From Streptomyces xiamenensis (GTDB taxonomy: Bacteria > Actinomycetota > Actinomycetes > Streptomycetales > Streptomycetaceae): a DNA stretch of 64,000 nt. The position numbers were made by a program, and so were the translations under genes. Where the stretch lies: positions 2,790,001 to 2,854,000 of the forward strand of contig NZ_CP009922.3 of assembly GCF_000993785.3 (NCBI RefSeq), in the 5' to 3' direction. This document shows, piece after piece, positions 16,844 to 25,500 of the stretch. Numbering within the stretch: position 1 is the first letter of the stretch; each line of letters starts with the position of its first letter. The notes beneath the pieces are model-generated. The model was not told where the DNA came from. It did not search any database and saw nothing but the letters and a program-made list of their open reading frames with translations.

Positions 16844-18265
16844 CTACGCGTCGCCCACCCGCTCGCCCAGCACGATGTCGGCCGTGTGCTCCTGGCCGCC
16901 GCGCTGGTACGTCACCGGGACGGTGTCGCCCGGTTCGTACGCCCAGATCTCGCTGATCAGGGTCGGACCACTGTCGATCACCCGGTCGCCGAAGCGGGTG
17001 ATCACATCGCCCGGCTGCAGGCCAGCCTCGGCGGCCGGGCCGCCCGGGGTGACCGCGTCGGTGCCCGCGGCGTCGGCGTCCGAGATCTTGGCGCCCAGGG
17101 TGTCGCCACGCGTCTCCACCGAGGCGCCGATGATCGCGTACACCGGCTGACCGTTGTCGATCAGATCCTGCGCGACGCGCTGCGCCTGGTTGATCGGAAT
17201 CGCGAATCCGAGACCGATGCTGCCCGCCTGGCTCTGGCCCATCCCACTTCCGGGGGTGGACTGGATCGCCGAGTTGACGCCGATGACCTCGCCGTCGCCG
17301 TTCAGCAGCGGGCCTCCGGAGTTGCCCGGGTTGATCGAGGCGTCGGTCTGCAGAGCGCTCATGTACGAGGCGCTGCCGCCCTGGCCGTCGCTGGAGGCCA
17401 CCGGGCGGTTCTTGGCGCTCACGATGCCGGTGGTGACCGTTCCGGACAGGCCGAACGGTGCGCCGATGGCGATCGTGGCGTCGCCCACCGCCACCGCGTC
17501 CGAATCACCCACCGGCAGCGGCACCAGGTCGCGGTCCCCCGCGTCCAGCAGGCGCAGCACCGCCACGTCGTACCCCTCGGCACGGCCCACGACCTCCGCC
17601 TCGTAGCTCGTGCCGTCCGAGAAGGTGACCGTCAGGGTGCCCCCGTCGGCGGCCGAGGCCACGACGTGGTTGTTGGTGAGGATGTGGCCCTGCTCGTCGT
17701 AGACGAAGCCGGTGCCGGTGCCGCCCTCGGTGGAGCTCTGCGCCTCGATCGTCACCACGCTGGGCAGCGCCGCTTCCGCTATCCCCGCCACCGACTCCGG
17801 TGGGCGCGCGGAGGTGCCCTCGCCGGTGCCCGCGCCGGACGCCGCGGTACTGGTGGTGGCCGAGTCGCCGTCCGCCACCAGGTAGCCGACACCGCCGCCG
17901 ACGCCGCCCGCCAGCAGTGTGGCGGCGATCACGGCCGCGATCAGGCCGGTGCGCCGCTTCTTCGGCGGCGGGGCGCCCCCGAAGGCCGTCCACGGGACAT
18001 CGGGCGGACCGGCCGGCGGGCCCACCGGACCGCCGAACGCGCCCGGCGGCGGCCCGGCGGGCGCCGGCGGCGCCTCCGCACCCGTCACGGTCGGGATCGG
18101 CGCGGTCGGCGGCGCCACGGGGGCGGGCGGCGGGCCCGGGGCGGCCGGCGGAACGGGGATGGGCGCCGTCGCGGGCGCGGCCGGGGACTCCTCCGGCGTG
18201 ACCGCCGCCGGGGCCGGGGTGGGCCGCTCCTCCGGCTGGGCCAGGCCCTCCTTCTCGGTGCTCAC
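16844..18265 (-). CDS. HtrA/DegP-like membrane-anchored serine protease with PDZ domain
   Basis: A 473-residue protease. Residues 1-100 are a cytoplasmic Pro/Ala/Gly-rich tail; a membrane helix covers about 107-131 after KKRR; a trypsin-like domain follows with the triad H200 (NNHVV), D233 (YDVAVL) and S316 (NPGNSGGPL). A C-terminal PDZ domain covers about 375-465 (AGLQPGDVITRFGDRVI). It should degrade or chaperone misfolded proteins outside the membrane under envelope stress. GTG 18265 has GAGGAGA upstream; longer starts lack one. It is transcribed divergently from the GDPD gene across 110 bases. Confidence 0.92.
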   Translation of the reverse strand: MSTEKEGLAQPEERPTPAPAAVTPEESPAAPATAPIPVPPAAPGPPPAPVAPPTAPIPTVTGAEAPPAPAGPPPGAFGGPVGPPAGPPDVPWTAFGGAPPPKKRRTGLIAAVIAATLLAGGVGGGVGYLVADGDSATTSTAASGAGTGEGTSARPPESVAGIAEAALPSVVTIEAQSSTEGGTGTGFVYDEQGHILTNNHVVASAADGGTLTVTFSDGTSYEAEVVGRAEGYDVAVLRLLDAGDRDLVPLPVGDSDAVAVGDATIAIGAPFGLSGTVTTGIVSAKNRPVASSDGQGGSASYMSALQTDASINPGNSGGPLLNGDGEVIGVNSAIQSTPGSGMGQSQAGSIGLGFAIPINQAQRVAQDLIDNGQPVYAIIGASVETRGDTLGAKISDADAAGTDAVTPGGPAAEAGLQPGDVITRFGDRVIDSGPTLISEIWAYEPGDTVPVTYQRGGQEHTADIVLGERVGDA

Positions 18266-18375
18266 AGCTGTCTCCTCGGGTGCACGAGCGGTCGGGGGTG
18301 GTACGGGGCAGTGCGGGAAGTCTTCCCCAGTGTCCGTCAGCGGGACGTAAACCCGGTGCATGACAGGATGAGCCG

Positions 18376-19164
18376 ATGGAACCCGCACCCCACCGGATTC
18401 AGGTGATCGCGCACCGGGGCTCCTCCGAGGACGCCCCCGAGCACACCCTGGCCGCCTACCGGCAGGCCATCGAGGACGGCGCGGACGCGCTGGAATGCGA
18501 TGTCCGGCTGACGGCGGACGGCCATCTGGTGTGTGTGCACGACCGGCGGGTCAACCGCACCTCCAACGGCCGCGGCGCCGTGTCCACCCTGGAGCTGGCG
18601 CAGCTGAACGAGCTGGACTTCGGCTCCTGGATGACGCCCTCCGGCGGGGCCGAGGCACCCGACGCCGCCGACCCCGAGCGGACCACGGTCCTCACCCTGG
18701 AACGTCTGCTGCGGCTGGTCGCCGACGCCGGCCGGCCGATCGGGCTCGCCATCGAGACCAAGCACCCCACGCGCTGGGCGGGCCGGGTCGAGGAGCGGCT
18801 GCTGGAACTCCTGGACGCGCATCCGCTGCCGGGCCAGGTCCGTGTCATGTCCTTCTCCGCCCGTTCGCTGCAGCGGGTGCGCAAGGCCGCCCCGCAGCTG
18901 CCCACCGTCTTCCTGATGCAGTTCCTGCTGCCCAGGAACCGCACCGGCCGGCTGCCCGCCGCCGCCTCGATCGCCGGCCCCGGCATCCGGATCCTGCGCC
19001 GCGACCCCGGTTATGTGGAACGGGCGCACCGCGCCGGTCACCGGGTGCACGTGTGGACGGTGGACGACCCGGCGGACGTCGAGCTGTGCGCGCGGCTCGG
19101 GGTGGACGCGATCATCACCAACCGGCCGCGTACGGTGCGTGACCAGCTGAGGCGCATGGGTTGA
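18376..19164 (+). CDS. Glycerophosphodiester phosphodiesterase
   Basis: A 262-residue GDPD TIM-barrel enzyme hydrolysing glycerophosphodiesters to glycerol 3-phosphate and an alcohol. The metal and catalytic residues are visible in IAHRGSSEDAPEHT (His, Arg, Glu), ALECDVRLT (Glu, Asp) and VCVHD (second His). Later conserved segments are AIETKHP and HVWTVDDP. There is no signal peptide, so it is cytoplasmic and probably recycles lipid head groups. ATG 18376 with ACAGGA about 9 bases upstream. Divergent from the HtrA gene. Confidence 0.9.
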   Translation: MEPAPHRIQVIAHRGSSEDAPEHTLAAYRQAIEDGADALECDVRLTADGHLVCVHDRRVNRTSNGRGAVSTLELAQLNELDFGSWMTPSGGAEAPDAADPERTTVLTLERLLRLVADAGRPIGLAIETKHPTRWAGRVEERLLELLDAHPLPGQVRVMSFSARSLQRVRKAAPQLPTVFLMQFLLPRNRTGRLPAAASIAGPGIRILRRDPGYVERAHRAGHRVHVWTVDDPADVELCARLGVDAIITNRPRTVRDQLRRMG

Positions 19165-19306
19165 CCAAAGCCTGACAGGGAGTGCACCGGCGCATTCGCT
19201 TCGTATCCGATCATTACGAGTACGTCAACGGATGGGGCACAGCCGGTTTCCGCTTTCCGCCCCGGGGGCATCCCCATCTTGGCGTGGGGCAAAGGAGGTA
19301 TCGGGG

Positions 19307-19735
19307 GTGGCGTTGGTGGTAACTCAGCAGGTACCGACGTCGTCGTCCATGTCGGTCCCCCATGGCCCCGGTGGCGTGGGGACGGCACGACGGCGTATGC
19401 GATCGGAATTGCTGGAAAATGGTGCCAGGGAATCGATCATCGACGATGCGGTATTGATCCTTTCCGAACTGCTCAGTAATGCATATCGACATGCACGGCC
19501 ACTGAACGAAGGCCGCCATGTCCGGGCGTCCTGGTCCCAGGACGCCGATGGTGAGATCACCATCTCGGTCACGGACGGTGGCGGGCCGACCCGGCCTCGT
19601 GCCGGCTCCCCGTCCGTCACGGCGCGCGGCGGCCGCGGGCTCACCATCATCGGCTCACTCGCCCGCGCCTGGGGCGTGCACGACGCCGACCCGTCCGGCG
19701 CGGTGACGGTGTGGGTGGTACTGGATCCGCGCTGA
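19307..19735 (+). CDS. RsbW-like ATP-binding protein (HATPase_c, anti-sigma type)
   Basis: A 142-residue single-domain GHKL ATPase of the type that in Streptomyces includes anti-sigma kinases and many orphan regulators. The N-box (ELLSNAYRHA), G1 (VTDGGGP) and G2 (GGRGLTII) motifs are intact. GTG 19307 is chosen because AAAGGAGG ends 8 bases before it. No anti-anti-sigma or sigma gene is adjacent; a related protein is at 33711. A SigB-family partner (1453 or 2436) is possible but unproven. Confidence 0.85.
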   Translation: MALVVTQQVPTSSSMSVPHGPGGVGTARRRMRSELLENGARESIIDDAVLILSELLSNAYRHARPLNEGRHVRASWSQDADGEITISVTDGGGPTRPRAGSPSVTARGGRGLTIIGSLARAWGVHDADPSGAVTVWVVLDPR

Positions 19736-19818
19736 GGGGCGGAGGGCGGCCCGCGCGGAGCCACTAAGCTCGCGGCGAAGCCGTAGGAGTACGCGACACA
19801 CGCAGGAGAGCCGTCCGC

Positions 19819-20796
19819 ATGGCCAAGAAGCGCCGCCCCCGTACCCAGCCCAGCGCCGCGGCCACGCCGCAGCTCACCGACGGCGAGATCCCCGTCGTCG
19901 GCGCGCGCGAGCCGTGCCCGTGCGGCTCGGGACGCCGTTACAAGGCCTGCCACGGCCGTGCCGCCGCCCAGGCGGCCACCGAGCTGGTGCGCCGCCCCTT
20001 CGAGGGCCTGCCCGGCGAGTGCGACTGGGTCGCGCTGCGCGAGCTGGTGCCCGCCGCCACCGTGCCGCTGACCCTGCGCGAGGGGCTGCCGCAGGATGTC
20101 CCGGCTCTCACCCTGGCCACCGTGCTGCCGATGGCCTGGCCGGCGCTGCGCCGCGACGACGGCGCCGTGCTGCTCGCCCTGCAGAACGACACCGCCACCG
20201 GCGACCTCTCCCGTGACCTCGCCGATGTGCTCACCCGCGCGCTGGCCACCACCCCCGGCAGCCCGGTGGCCGCCGGCCGCACCGCCTCCGGCGGGCCCCG
20301 GCTCCAGGACCTGCTGGACCTGTCCGCCCCGTTCGTGCCCGAGGTGCACAGCGGCTTCGAGTTCTGGCTGGATGACGCCGAGTCCGCCACCGGTGAGGTC
20401 GCCGCCTCCCTGGAGCGCGCCAACGCCGCCGCCGTGCCCACCACCCGGCTGACCGGTGTGGACGCCGCGTACTGGTGCCGCACCCCCGAGAAGAACCACC
20501 TGCGGTGGGTCATGCCGCACCCCGAGGACCAGCTGCTGGACGCGCTCGCCCGGCTGCACGCCGCCGGCGCGTCGTCCCTGGGCGAGGACACCCGTCTGGT
20601 GGGTTCCTTCCGGGCGCACGGACTGACCGTGCCGGTGTGGGATCTGCCCAGTGCTTTCGGGGCCGAGGAGTGCGAGAAGCCGGCCACCGCGTTCGGCGAG
20701 CGGCTGGCCGAGGCGCTGGCCGCGACCACCCCGCTCACCCCCGAGGAGCGCAAGGCCCGCAGCGGCCTCACGAACCGTCAGGTCACCCTGAACTAG
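19819..20796 (+). CDS. SEC-C motif protein (DUF5926-like)
   Basis: A 325-residue soluble protein. After a basic N-terminus (MAKKRRPRTQ) comes a zinc-binding SEC-C motif, EPCPCGSGRRYKACHG, at about residues 31-46. The remainder is mixed alpha/beta without a catalytic motif I recognise; it ends EERKARSGLTNRQVTLN. The family is widespread in actinobacteria as DUF5926; its function is unknown, though SEC-C motifs usually serve protein-protein contacts (for example in SecA). AGGAGAG precedes the ATG. It follows the RsbW-like gene by 83 bases. Two hairpins follow it. Confidence 0.8.
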   Translation: MAKKRRPRTQPSAAATPQLTDGEIPVVGAREPCPCGSGRRYKACHGRAAAQAATELVRRPFEGLPGECDWVALRELVPAATVPLTLREGLPQDVPALTLATVLPMAWPALRRDDGAVLLALQNDTATGDLSRDLADVLTRALATTPGSPVAAGRTASGGPRLQDLLDLSAPFVPEVHSGFEFWLDDAESATGEVAASLERANAAAVPTTRLTGVDAAYWCRTPEKNHLRWVMPHPEDQLLDALARLHAAGASSLGEDTRLVGSFRAHGLTVPVWDLPSAFGAEECEKPATAFGERLAEALAATTPLTPEERKARSGLTNRQVTLN

Positions 20797-20834
20797 CGGT
20801 CATCCGAAAGGAGTGATTCCGGTCACAGGGCCCC

Positions 20835-20856
20835 GGGTGGATGGCGGGATCCACCC
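20835..20856 (+). terminator. Hairpin terminator after SEC-C gene
   Basis: Perfect arms GGGTGGAT/ATCCACCC with a 6-base loop, 39 bases past the stop codon. Confidence 0.55.
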
Positions 20857-20876
20857 GCGCGGGGGCCGGCCGGGAT

Positions 20877-20952
20877 TTGCGATTCCCGCTGGAGTTGTTA
20901 CCGTCTGAAGTGAGCCCGGTCGCTGGTGCATCCCCCGTCGCCAGCGACCGGG
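20877..20952 (+). ncRNA. Possible short transcript: promoter followed by hairpin
   Basis: TTGCGA at 20877-20882, a 16-base spacer and TACCGT at 20899-20904 form a plausible housekeeping promoter. Only about 10 bases later begins a perfect 12-base hairpin, CCCGGTCGCTGG (20915-20926) with CCAGCGACCGGG (20941-20952), a C-rich 14-base loop, then GTTCTTG. It could be a small RNA or simply a terminator between the two convergent genes. It is not the conserved 6C RNA as far as I can judge. Confidence 0.35.
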
Positions 20953-20980
20953 TTCTTGCGTGTCCGCCCGCGGACGGCCC

Positions 20981-21682
20981 TCAGTGCGCCAGCCGCGAGC
21001 CGCCGCCCGGCGTACGGATCGCCGCCTCCACGAGCACATCGAGCAGCGCGGCGGTGCGCGGCAGCCGGATCCGCCCGTCCCGCCCGGGCCAGGGGCCGTG
21101 CAGCCAGGCCGCCCGGCCGGCCGCCAGTTCCGAGGGCGGCAGCGGCACGTAGCCCCCCGCGGAGTGGAACCGCAGCGAGCCAGGCACCAGGTCCTGGGCG
21201 TACAGCAGTTCCCCCAGCTCGGCCGGGTCGTACGGCGCCACCAGCCAGCAGGCCCGGGTGGGGGTGACCAGTACCGGCCCGGTCCGCACGCCCCGGCTCG
21301 CCAGTTCGGCCTGGGCCCAGGGGGCGGCCGCTGCGGGCAGGCTCAGCGCGCACGGCGCCCCGTCGGTGCCGGTGGCCAGGATGATCGGCGCGGTGGGCCG
21401 TACGGTCCACCACCACCGCACCATCCGGGGGTCGCTGCTGGCCGCCAGCAGCTCCGGGTCCAGGGGATGGGCACCGGGCACCACGCAGGTGGCCTTCCCG
21501 CAGCCGCAGCGGCCGTCCGCCCCCCGCTCGACGCCGGGCAGCACCGGCCAGCCCCAGCGCCGGGCATAGCCGGAGGCGGCGTCGCGCAGCGCGCGGTCAT
21601 CGCCGTGACCGGATCCGTTGTCGTCCTTCCCCCCGCTTTCGCCCTTGCCGTTCGTGCGTCGCATTCCGAGGATCTCGCGCAT
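20981..21682 (-). CDS. Prim-Pol-like protein lacking the acidic active-site motif
   Basis: A 233-residue protein resembling the bifunctional DNA primase/polymerase (Prim-Pol) N-terminal domain: WGWPVLPGVERG, a Cys cluster CGCGKATC, HPLDPELLAASSDPRMVRWWWTVRPTAPIILATG. Where active enzymes have the D-x-D metal site, this one reads CALSLPAAAA, so polymerase activity is not expected. Such proteins are conserved in streptomycetes, often with names implying activity. ATG 21682 has GGAAGGGA upstream. No helicase or plasmid gene is nearby. It is divergent from the GAF/PP2C gene across 439 bases. Confidence 0.7.
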   Translation of the reverse strand: MREILGMRRTNGKGESGGKDDNGSGHGDDRALRDAASGYARRWGWPVLPGVERGADGRCGCGKATCVVPGAHPLDPELLAASSDPRMVRWWWTVRPTAPIILATGTDGAPCALSLPAAAAPWAQAELASRGVRTGPVLVTPTRACWLVAPYDPAELGELLYAQDLVPGSLRFHSAGGYVPLPPSELAAGRAAWLHGPWPGRDGRIRLPRTAALLDVLVEAAIRTPGGGSRLAH

Positions 21683-22121
21683 GAGCGCTCGTCCCTTCCT
21701 TCGCGGCTGATTGAGGGCCGGAAGAGATCTTCCGGCCAATCACTCACGTGGAACTTAGATCACCGTATGTAGCGTCTTGCGCATTGGTGAGGACGCCAGA
21801 ACCCAAACAACCGTTCCGGCCGTGACTGGCCCGGAGCACTACCCCGTACGTACCCAGCCCGTCCGGCTCGACCGCCGCCGGCTCCTCCCAGTCGATCGCG
21901 CGTCCCACGCACCGGCGTTCCTTTTACGCCAAACTCTTCTGGACCCGGCCTGTCGATCAGAGAACACCACAGTCACACGGGCATCATCATTCCCGACCCA
22001 AGAGCACACCGGACACCAAGGTCCCGCCCACCGGCAGCGGTGCGCCGTTCGCGGCCGCCCCGCACAACAGGGGGTTTGCGATGAGATCGCGGCAGTCGCT
22101 CCTCGACGGAAGAGAGCGCCC
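21683..22121. other. Divergent intergenic region
   Basis: 439 bases between the Prim-Pol-like gene and the GAF/PP2C-like gene. A plus-strand frame is open from 21777, but its codon bias is poor up to 22121 and a ribosome site (GGAAGAGAG) lies right before ATG 22122, so I read it as the two promoters and leaders. No strong operator was recognised. Confidence 0.5.
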
Positions 22122-23579
22122 ATGAGCACATCCGTCCCCTCGAATGTGGCCGGAATCCACCCAACGATCACCCCTGTACCGCAAACTCCTCCACCCACTG
22201 ACGCACCCGTCCCACCCGGCGCGGGGCCCGAGCGGCTCGCCTCCTGGATCAGCGACCTCAACGCTCTCCACGACCTCACCGAGCGCCTCGCCCGTACCAG
22301 CACGCTCAGTGATGCAATTCACGAGACTCTCCGTGCCGGCGCGCACCTGATCGGCGCACGCCGCGGCTTGATCGCGCTGCGCCCCGAGGAGCCCGGCGAC
22401 CCCGGTGCGCCGGACGGCGACGCCGCCGTCGGCCGGACCCGGCCCGCCGCTCCCGACCGGCTCGTCGGCTACGGCCTCACCCCCGGCGAACTCGGCCACC
22501 TGGAGACCGTGCCGGACACCGCCGCCCCCCACACCCGGCTCCTGGACGCCGCGACGCAGGCCACTCCCGCCGGCCCCACCGAGCTGACCCACCAGGACAT
22601 CGCCGCCGACGACACACTCGACCCCCGGCACCGCGACGTCGCCCGGCGCCTGGGCGCCGCAGCCAGCCACGCCGTCCTGCTCACCGCCGGCCCGGCCGCC
22701 GCGGACAGCGACCCCGTCCGGAGCCCGGACCGCCGGCTGCGCGCCGCCGCCGTCTGGCTCTACGACCAGCCCGCCGAGCCCGACCAGCGCCAGCGCCATC
22801 TGCTCGGCCGCTATCTGCGGCACGCCGCCCAGCAGCTCGCCCACCACGCCACCCTCGCCGCCGCCCGCGCCGAGCTGGCCACGCTGCGCGAAGGACTGCT
22901 GCCCAGCCGGCTGCCGTACCTCCCCGGCGTCACCCTCGCCGTGCGCCACCGGCCCCTGCCGGCCGGCGGGGGCGACTTCTACGACGCCCTCGCCCTGCCC
23001 GAACAGGCGCTGGGCCTGGCCATCGGCAGCACCGGCGGCAGCGGCCCGGCCACCGTGGCCGCCATGGGACGGCTGCGCGCCGGGCTGCGCGCCTACGCCG
23101 TCATGGAGGGCGAGGACCCCGTCGCCGTCCTCTCCGACCTGGAACTGCTCCTGCGGCTGACCGAACCCGCCCGCTCCGCCACCGCGCTGTTCGGCTACGC
23201 CGAGCCCGCCGCCGGACGCCTCGTGCTCGCCTCCGCCGGGCACCCGCCGCCCCTGGTCATCGGGGAACACCGGGCCGAGTTCGCCGACACCACGCTCTCC
23301 GCCCCGCTCGGCATGCTCGCCTGCTGGGAGGCGCCCAGCGTCGAGATCGACGTCGCCCGGGGAGAAACGGTCCTGCTGTACAGCGCCGGACTGCTGCGCC
23401 GCACCGGCGAGCCCATGGACCGGGCCTTCGCCCGGCTGAGAACCGCGGCCCGCGCCGCGGCACCCGAGGTGCGCGCCGACCCCGAGGCCCTCCTCGACCA
23501 CATGCTGCGCACCGTGCCCGCCACCGGCACCGACAGCGACACCGAGGAGGTCGTACTGCTCGCCGTTCGCTTCCACTGA
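22122..23579 (+). CDS. GAF domain / SpoIIE-like PP2C protein with degenerate metal site
   Basis: A 485-residue soluble protein. A GAF-like sensor domain covers about residues 40-220; a SpoIIE-type phosphatase-like domain covers about 255-485. In active relatives four acidic motifs bind metal. Here the first is kept (GGGDFYDA), but the GDV-G-HG segment reads AIGSTGGSG, the Y(T/S)DG segment reads YSAGLL, and the final DD reads EEVVLL. It is therefore probably a pseudo-phosphatase that binds rather than dephosphorylates anti-anti-sigma partners. It lies about 2.4 kb from the RsbW-like gene, which may be relevant. GGAAGAG supports ATG 22122. Confidence 0.75.
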   Translation: MSTSVPSNVAGIHPTITPVPQTPPPTDAPVPPGAGPERLASWISDLNALHDLTERLARTSTLSDAIHETLRAGAHLIGARRGLIALRPEEPGDPGAPDGDAAVGRTRPAAPDRLVGYGLTPGELGHLETVPDTAAPHTRLLDAATQATPAGPTELTHQDIAADDTLDPRHRDVARRLGAAASHAVLLTAGPAAADSDPVRSPDRRLRAAAVWLYDQPAEPDQRQRHLLGRYLRHAAQQLAHHATLAAARAELATLREGLLPSRLPYLPGVTLAVRHRPLPAGGGDFYDALALPEQALGLAIGSTGGSGPATVAAMGRLRAGLRAYAVMEGEDPVAVLSDLELLLRLTEPARSATALFGYAEPAAGRLVLASAGHPPPLVIGEHRAEFADTTLSAPLGMLACWEAPSVEIDVARGETVLLYSAGLLRRTGEPMDRAFARLRTAARAAAPEVRADPEALLDHMLRTVPATGTDSDTEEVVLLAVRFH

Positions 23580-23733
23580 GCCACGCCGCGTCACACCGGG
23601 TGCCACCAGGCGACACCGGGGAGTGCCATGCCATATGTCTGGCCCTGAACGGCTCTGTCCGGCATCCCCCACTCGCACATACGATGGAACCCGGTCCCCA
23701 CCGGGACCCGCCGGCACGCGAGGAGGCAGCAGG

Positions 23734-25215
23734 GTGGCCGAGGAAGCCAAGCCCACGGACGGGAAGAAGCCCGCCGAGACCATCAAGCAGCGCAAGAACA
23801 ACGTGAACAAGACGGTCTCCGACGAGCTCGCCGAGAACATGAAGAGCGGCTGGGCCGACACCGAGCAGCGCGATCTGGCCCCCGTCCCGCAGGCCGGCCA
23901 CACCGCCGCCCGGCGCGCCGCGCTCTCCGCCCGTTTCCCCGGCGAGCGACTGGTCATCCCGGCCGGCCGGCTGAAGACGCGCTCCAACGACACGGAGTAC
24001 CCCTTCCGCGCCGCCACCGAGTACGTCTACCTCACCGGCAACCAGACCGAGGACGGCGTCCTGGTCCTGGAGCCCACCGAGAACGCCGAGGGCGCGCCGG
24101 ACGGCCGGGGCCACGAGGCCACGCTGTACCTGCTGCCCCGCTCCGACCGCGAGAACGGGGAGTTCTGGCTCAGCGGCCAGGGCGAGCTGTGGGTCGGCCG
24201 CCGCGACAGCCTGGCCGAGGCCGAGCAGCTGTACGGGCTCCCCGTCGCCGACGTGCGCACCGTCGCCGCGCTGCTGAAGGAGGCCACCGGCCCGGTGCGC
24301 GTGGTCCGCGGCCACGACAGCACCATCGAGACGGCCCTCACCGACAAGATCACCGCCGAGCGCGACGCCGAGCTCAAGAGCTTCCTGTCCGAGCAGCGGC
24401 TGATCAAGGACGAGTTCGAGATCGCCGAGCTGACGTACGCCTGCGAGGCCACCGCGCGCGGCTTCGAGGATGTCGTCCGGGTGCTGGACAAGGCCGTCGC
24501 CACCTCAGAGCGCTACATCGAGGGCACCTTCTTCCTGCGGGCCCGCGTCGAGGGCAACGATGTCGGGTACGGCTCGATCTGCGCGGCCGGACCGCACGCC
24601 ACCACCCTGCACTGGGTCCGCAACGACGGGCCGGTGCGCCCCGGCGAGCTGCTCCTGCTGGACGCCGGCGTGGAGACCCGCTCCCTCTACACCGCCGATG
24701 TCACCCGCACGCTGCCCATCGACGGCCGCTTCACCGCGCTCCAGCGCACGATCTACGACGCCGTGTACGAGGCTCAGGAGGCGGGCATCGCCGCCGTGCG
24801 GCCAGGCGCCAAGTACCGCGACTTCCACGAGGCTGCCCAGCGCGTGCTGGCCGGGCACCTGGTGGCGTGGGGCCTGCTGGAGGGCCCGGTCGACCGGGTG
24901 CTGGAGCTGGGGCTGCAGCGCCGCTGGACCCTGCACGGCACCGGCCACATGCTGGGCCTGGACGTGCACGACTGCGCGGTCGCGCGGCGTGAGGCGTACG
25001 TCGAGGGCACCCTGGAGCCCGGCATGGTGCTGACCGTGGAGCCGGGCCTGTACTTCCAGGCCGATGACCTCACGGTGCCCGAGGAGTACCGGGGCATCGG
25101 CGTGCGCATCGAGGACGACCTGCTGGTCACGGAGGACGGCACCCGTAACCTCTCGGCCGGCCTGCCGCGCGAGGCCGGGGAGGTCGAGGCCTGGATGGCC
25201 CGGCTGACCGGCTGA
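23734..25215 (+). CDS. pepP: Xaa-Pro aminopeptidase (M24B)
   Basis: A 493-residue cytoplasmic metallopeptidase that removes an N-terminal residue before proline. The N-terminal aminopeptidase-P domain precedes a pita-bread catalytic domain. The five metal ligands are visible: Asp in LLLLDAGVE, Asp in TADVTRTLP, His in GTGHMLGLDVHD, Glu in LTVEPGLYF and Glu in GVRIEDD. A lysine-rich N-terminal extension of about 35 residues (KPTDGKKPAETIKQRKNN) is typical of Streptomyces PepP. GTG 23734 has AGGAGG 7 bases upstream. A strong hairpin follows the stop. Confidence 0.92.
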   Translation: MAEEAKPTDGKKPAETIKQRKNNVNKTVSDELAENMKSGWADTEQRDLAPVPQAGHTAARRAALSARFPGERLVIPAGRLKTRSNDTEYPFRAATEYVYLTGNQTEDGVLVLEPTENAEGAPDGRGHEATLYLLPRSDRENGEFWLSGQGELWVGRRDSLAEAEQLYGLPVADVRTVAALLKEATGPVRVVRGHDSTIETALTDKITAERDAELKSFLSEQRLIKDEFEIAELTYACEATARGFEDVVRVLDKAVATSERYIEGTFFLRARVEGNDVGYGSICAAGPHATTLHWVRNDGPVRPGELLLLDAGVETRSLYTADVTRTLPIDGRFTALQRTIYDAVYEAQEAGIAAVRPGAKYRDFHEAAQRVLAGHLVAWGLLEGPVDRVLELGLQRRWTLHGTGHMLGLDVHDCAVARREAYVEGTLEPGMVLTVEPGLYFQADDLTVPEEYRGIGVRIEDDLLVTEDGTRNLSAGLPREAGEVEAWMARLTG

Positions 25216-25227
25216 TTCCGTACCTCC

Positions 25228-25255
25228 GCCGGCCGGGGCCGCGGCCCCGGCCGGC
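25228..25255 (+). terminator. Hairpin terminator after pepP
   Basis: Perfect 13-base arms GCCGGCCGGGGCC/GGCCCCGGCCGGC with only 2 unpaired bases, starting 12 bases after the pepP stop. Confidence 0.7.
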
Positions 25256-25389
25256 GCCTGAACGTTCCGCCTGGGACGCGAGGTGTCAAGAGGGCGTTTT
25301 CGGGTACAGCCCTGGGAACACGGACACCTCCCGTCCCGTTGAACAACCAGCCAGACCGTTCACAACCGTGCTGAACGGTGTCACCCACC

Positions 25390-25500
25390 ATGAAAGGAGA
25401 TAACTTGTCCGCCAATTCGTCGGACCCTCCTGGGCATAGTCCCCGACCACCTCGTCCGCATGGAACGCACAGCGGCACACGGCGAGGTGGTGTCAGTTGA
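25390..25500 (+). CDS. Possible leader peptide upstream of CNNM/CorC gene
   Basis: A short frame with a strong ribosome site (AAAGGAG) and start TTG 25405 (31 residues) or in-frame ATG 25390 (36 residues). The peptide is rich in Pro, Ser, His and Arg. Its stop TGA overlaps the TTG start of the next gene (shared TTGA), an arrangement that would couple translation. Third-position bias is weak, so it is more likely a regulatory leader than a conserved protein. A 7-base inverted repeat ACCGTTC/GAACGGT lies just upstream (25355-25379). Confidence 0.35.
   Translation: MKGDNLSANSSDPPGHSPRPPRPHGTHSGTRRGGVS

Noticed and set aside
20877..20952. 6C small RNA
   Set aside because: Only one hairpin with five loop C residues is present; the 6C family has two hairpins with longer C runs.
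21777..22121. 115-residue N-terminal extension of the GAF/PP2C-like protein
   Set aside because: Codon bias is weak in this part and a good ribosome site lies right before ATG 22122.
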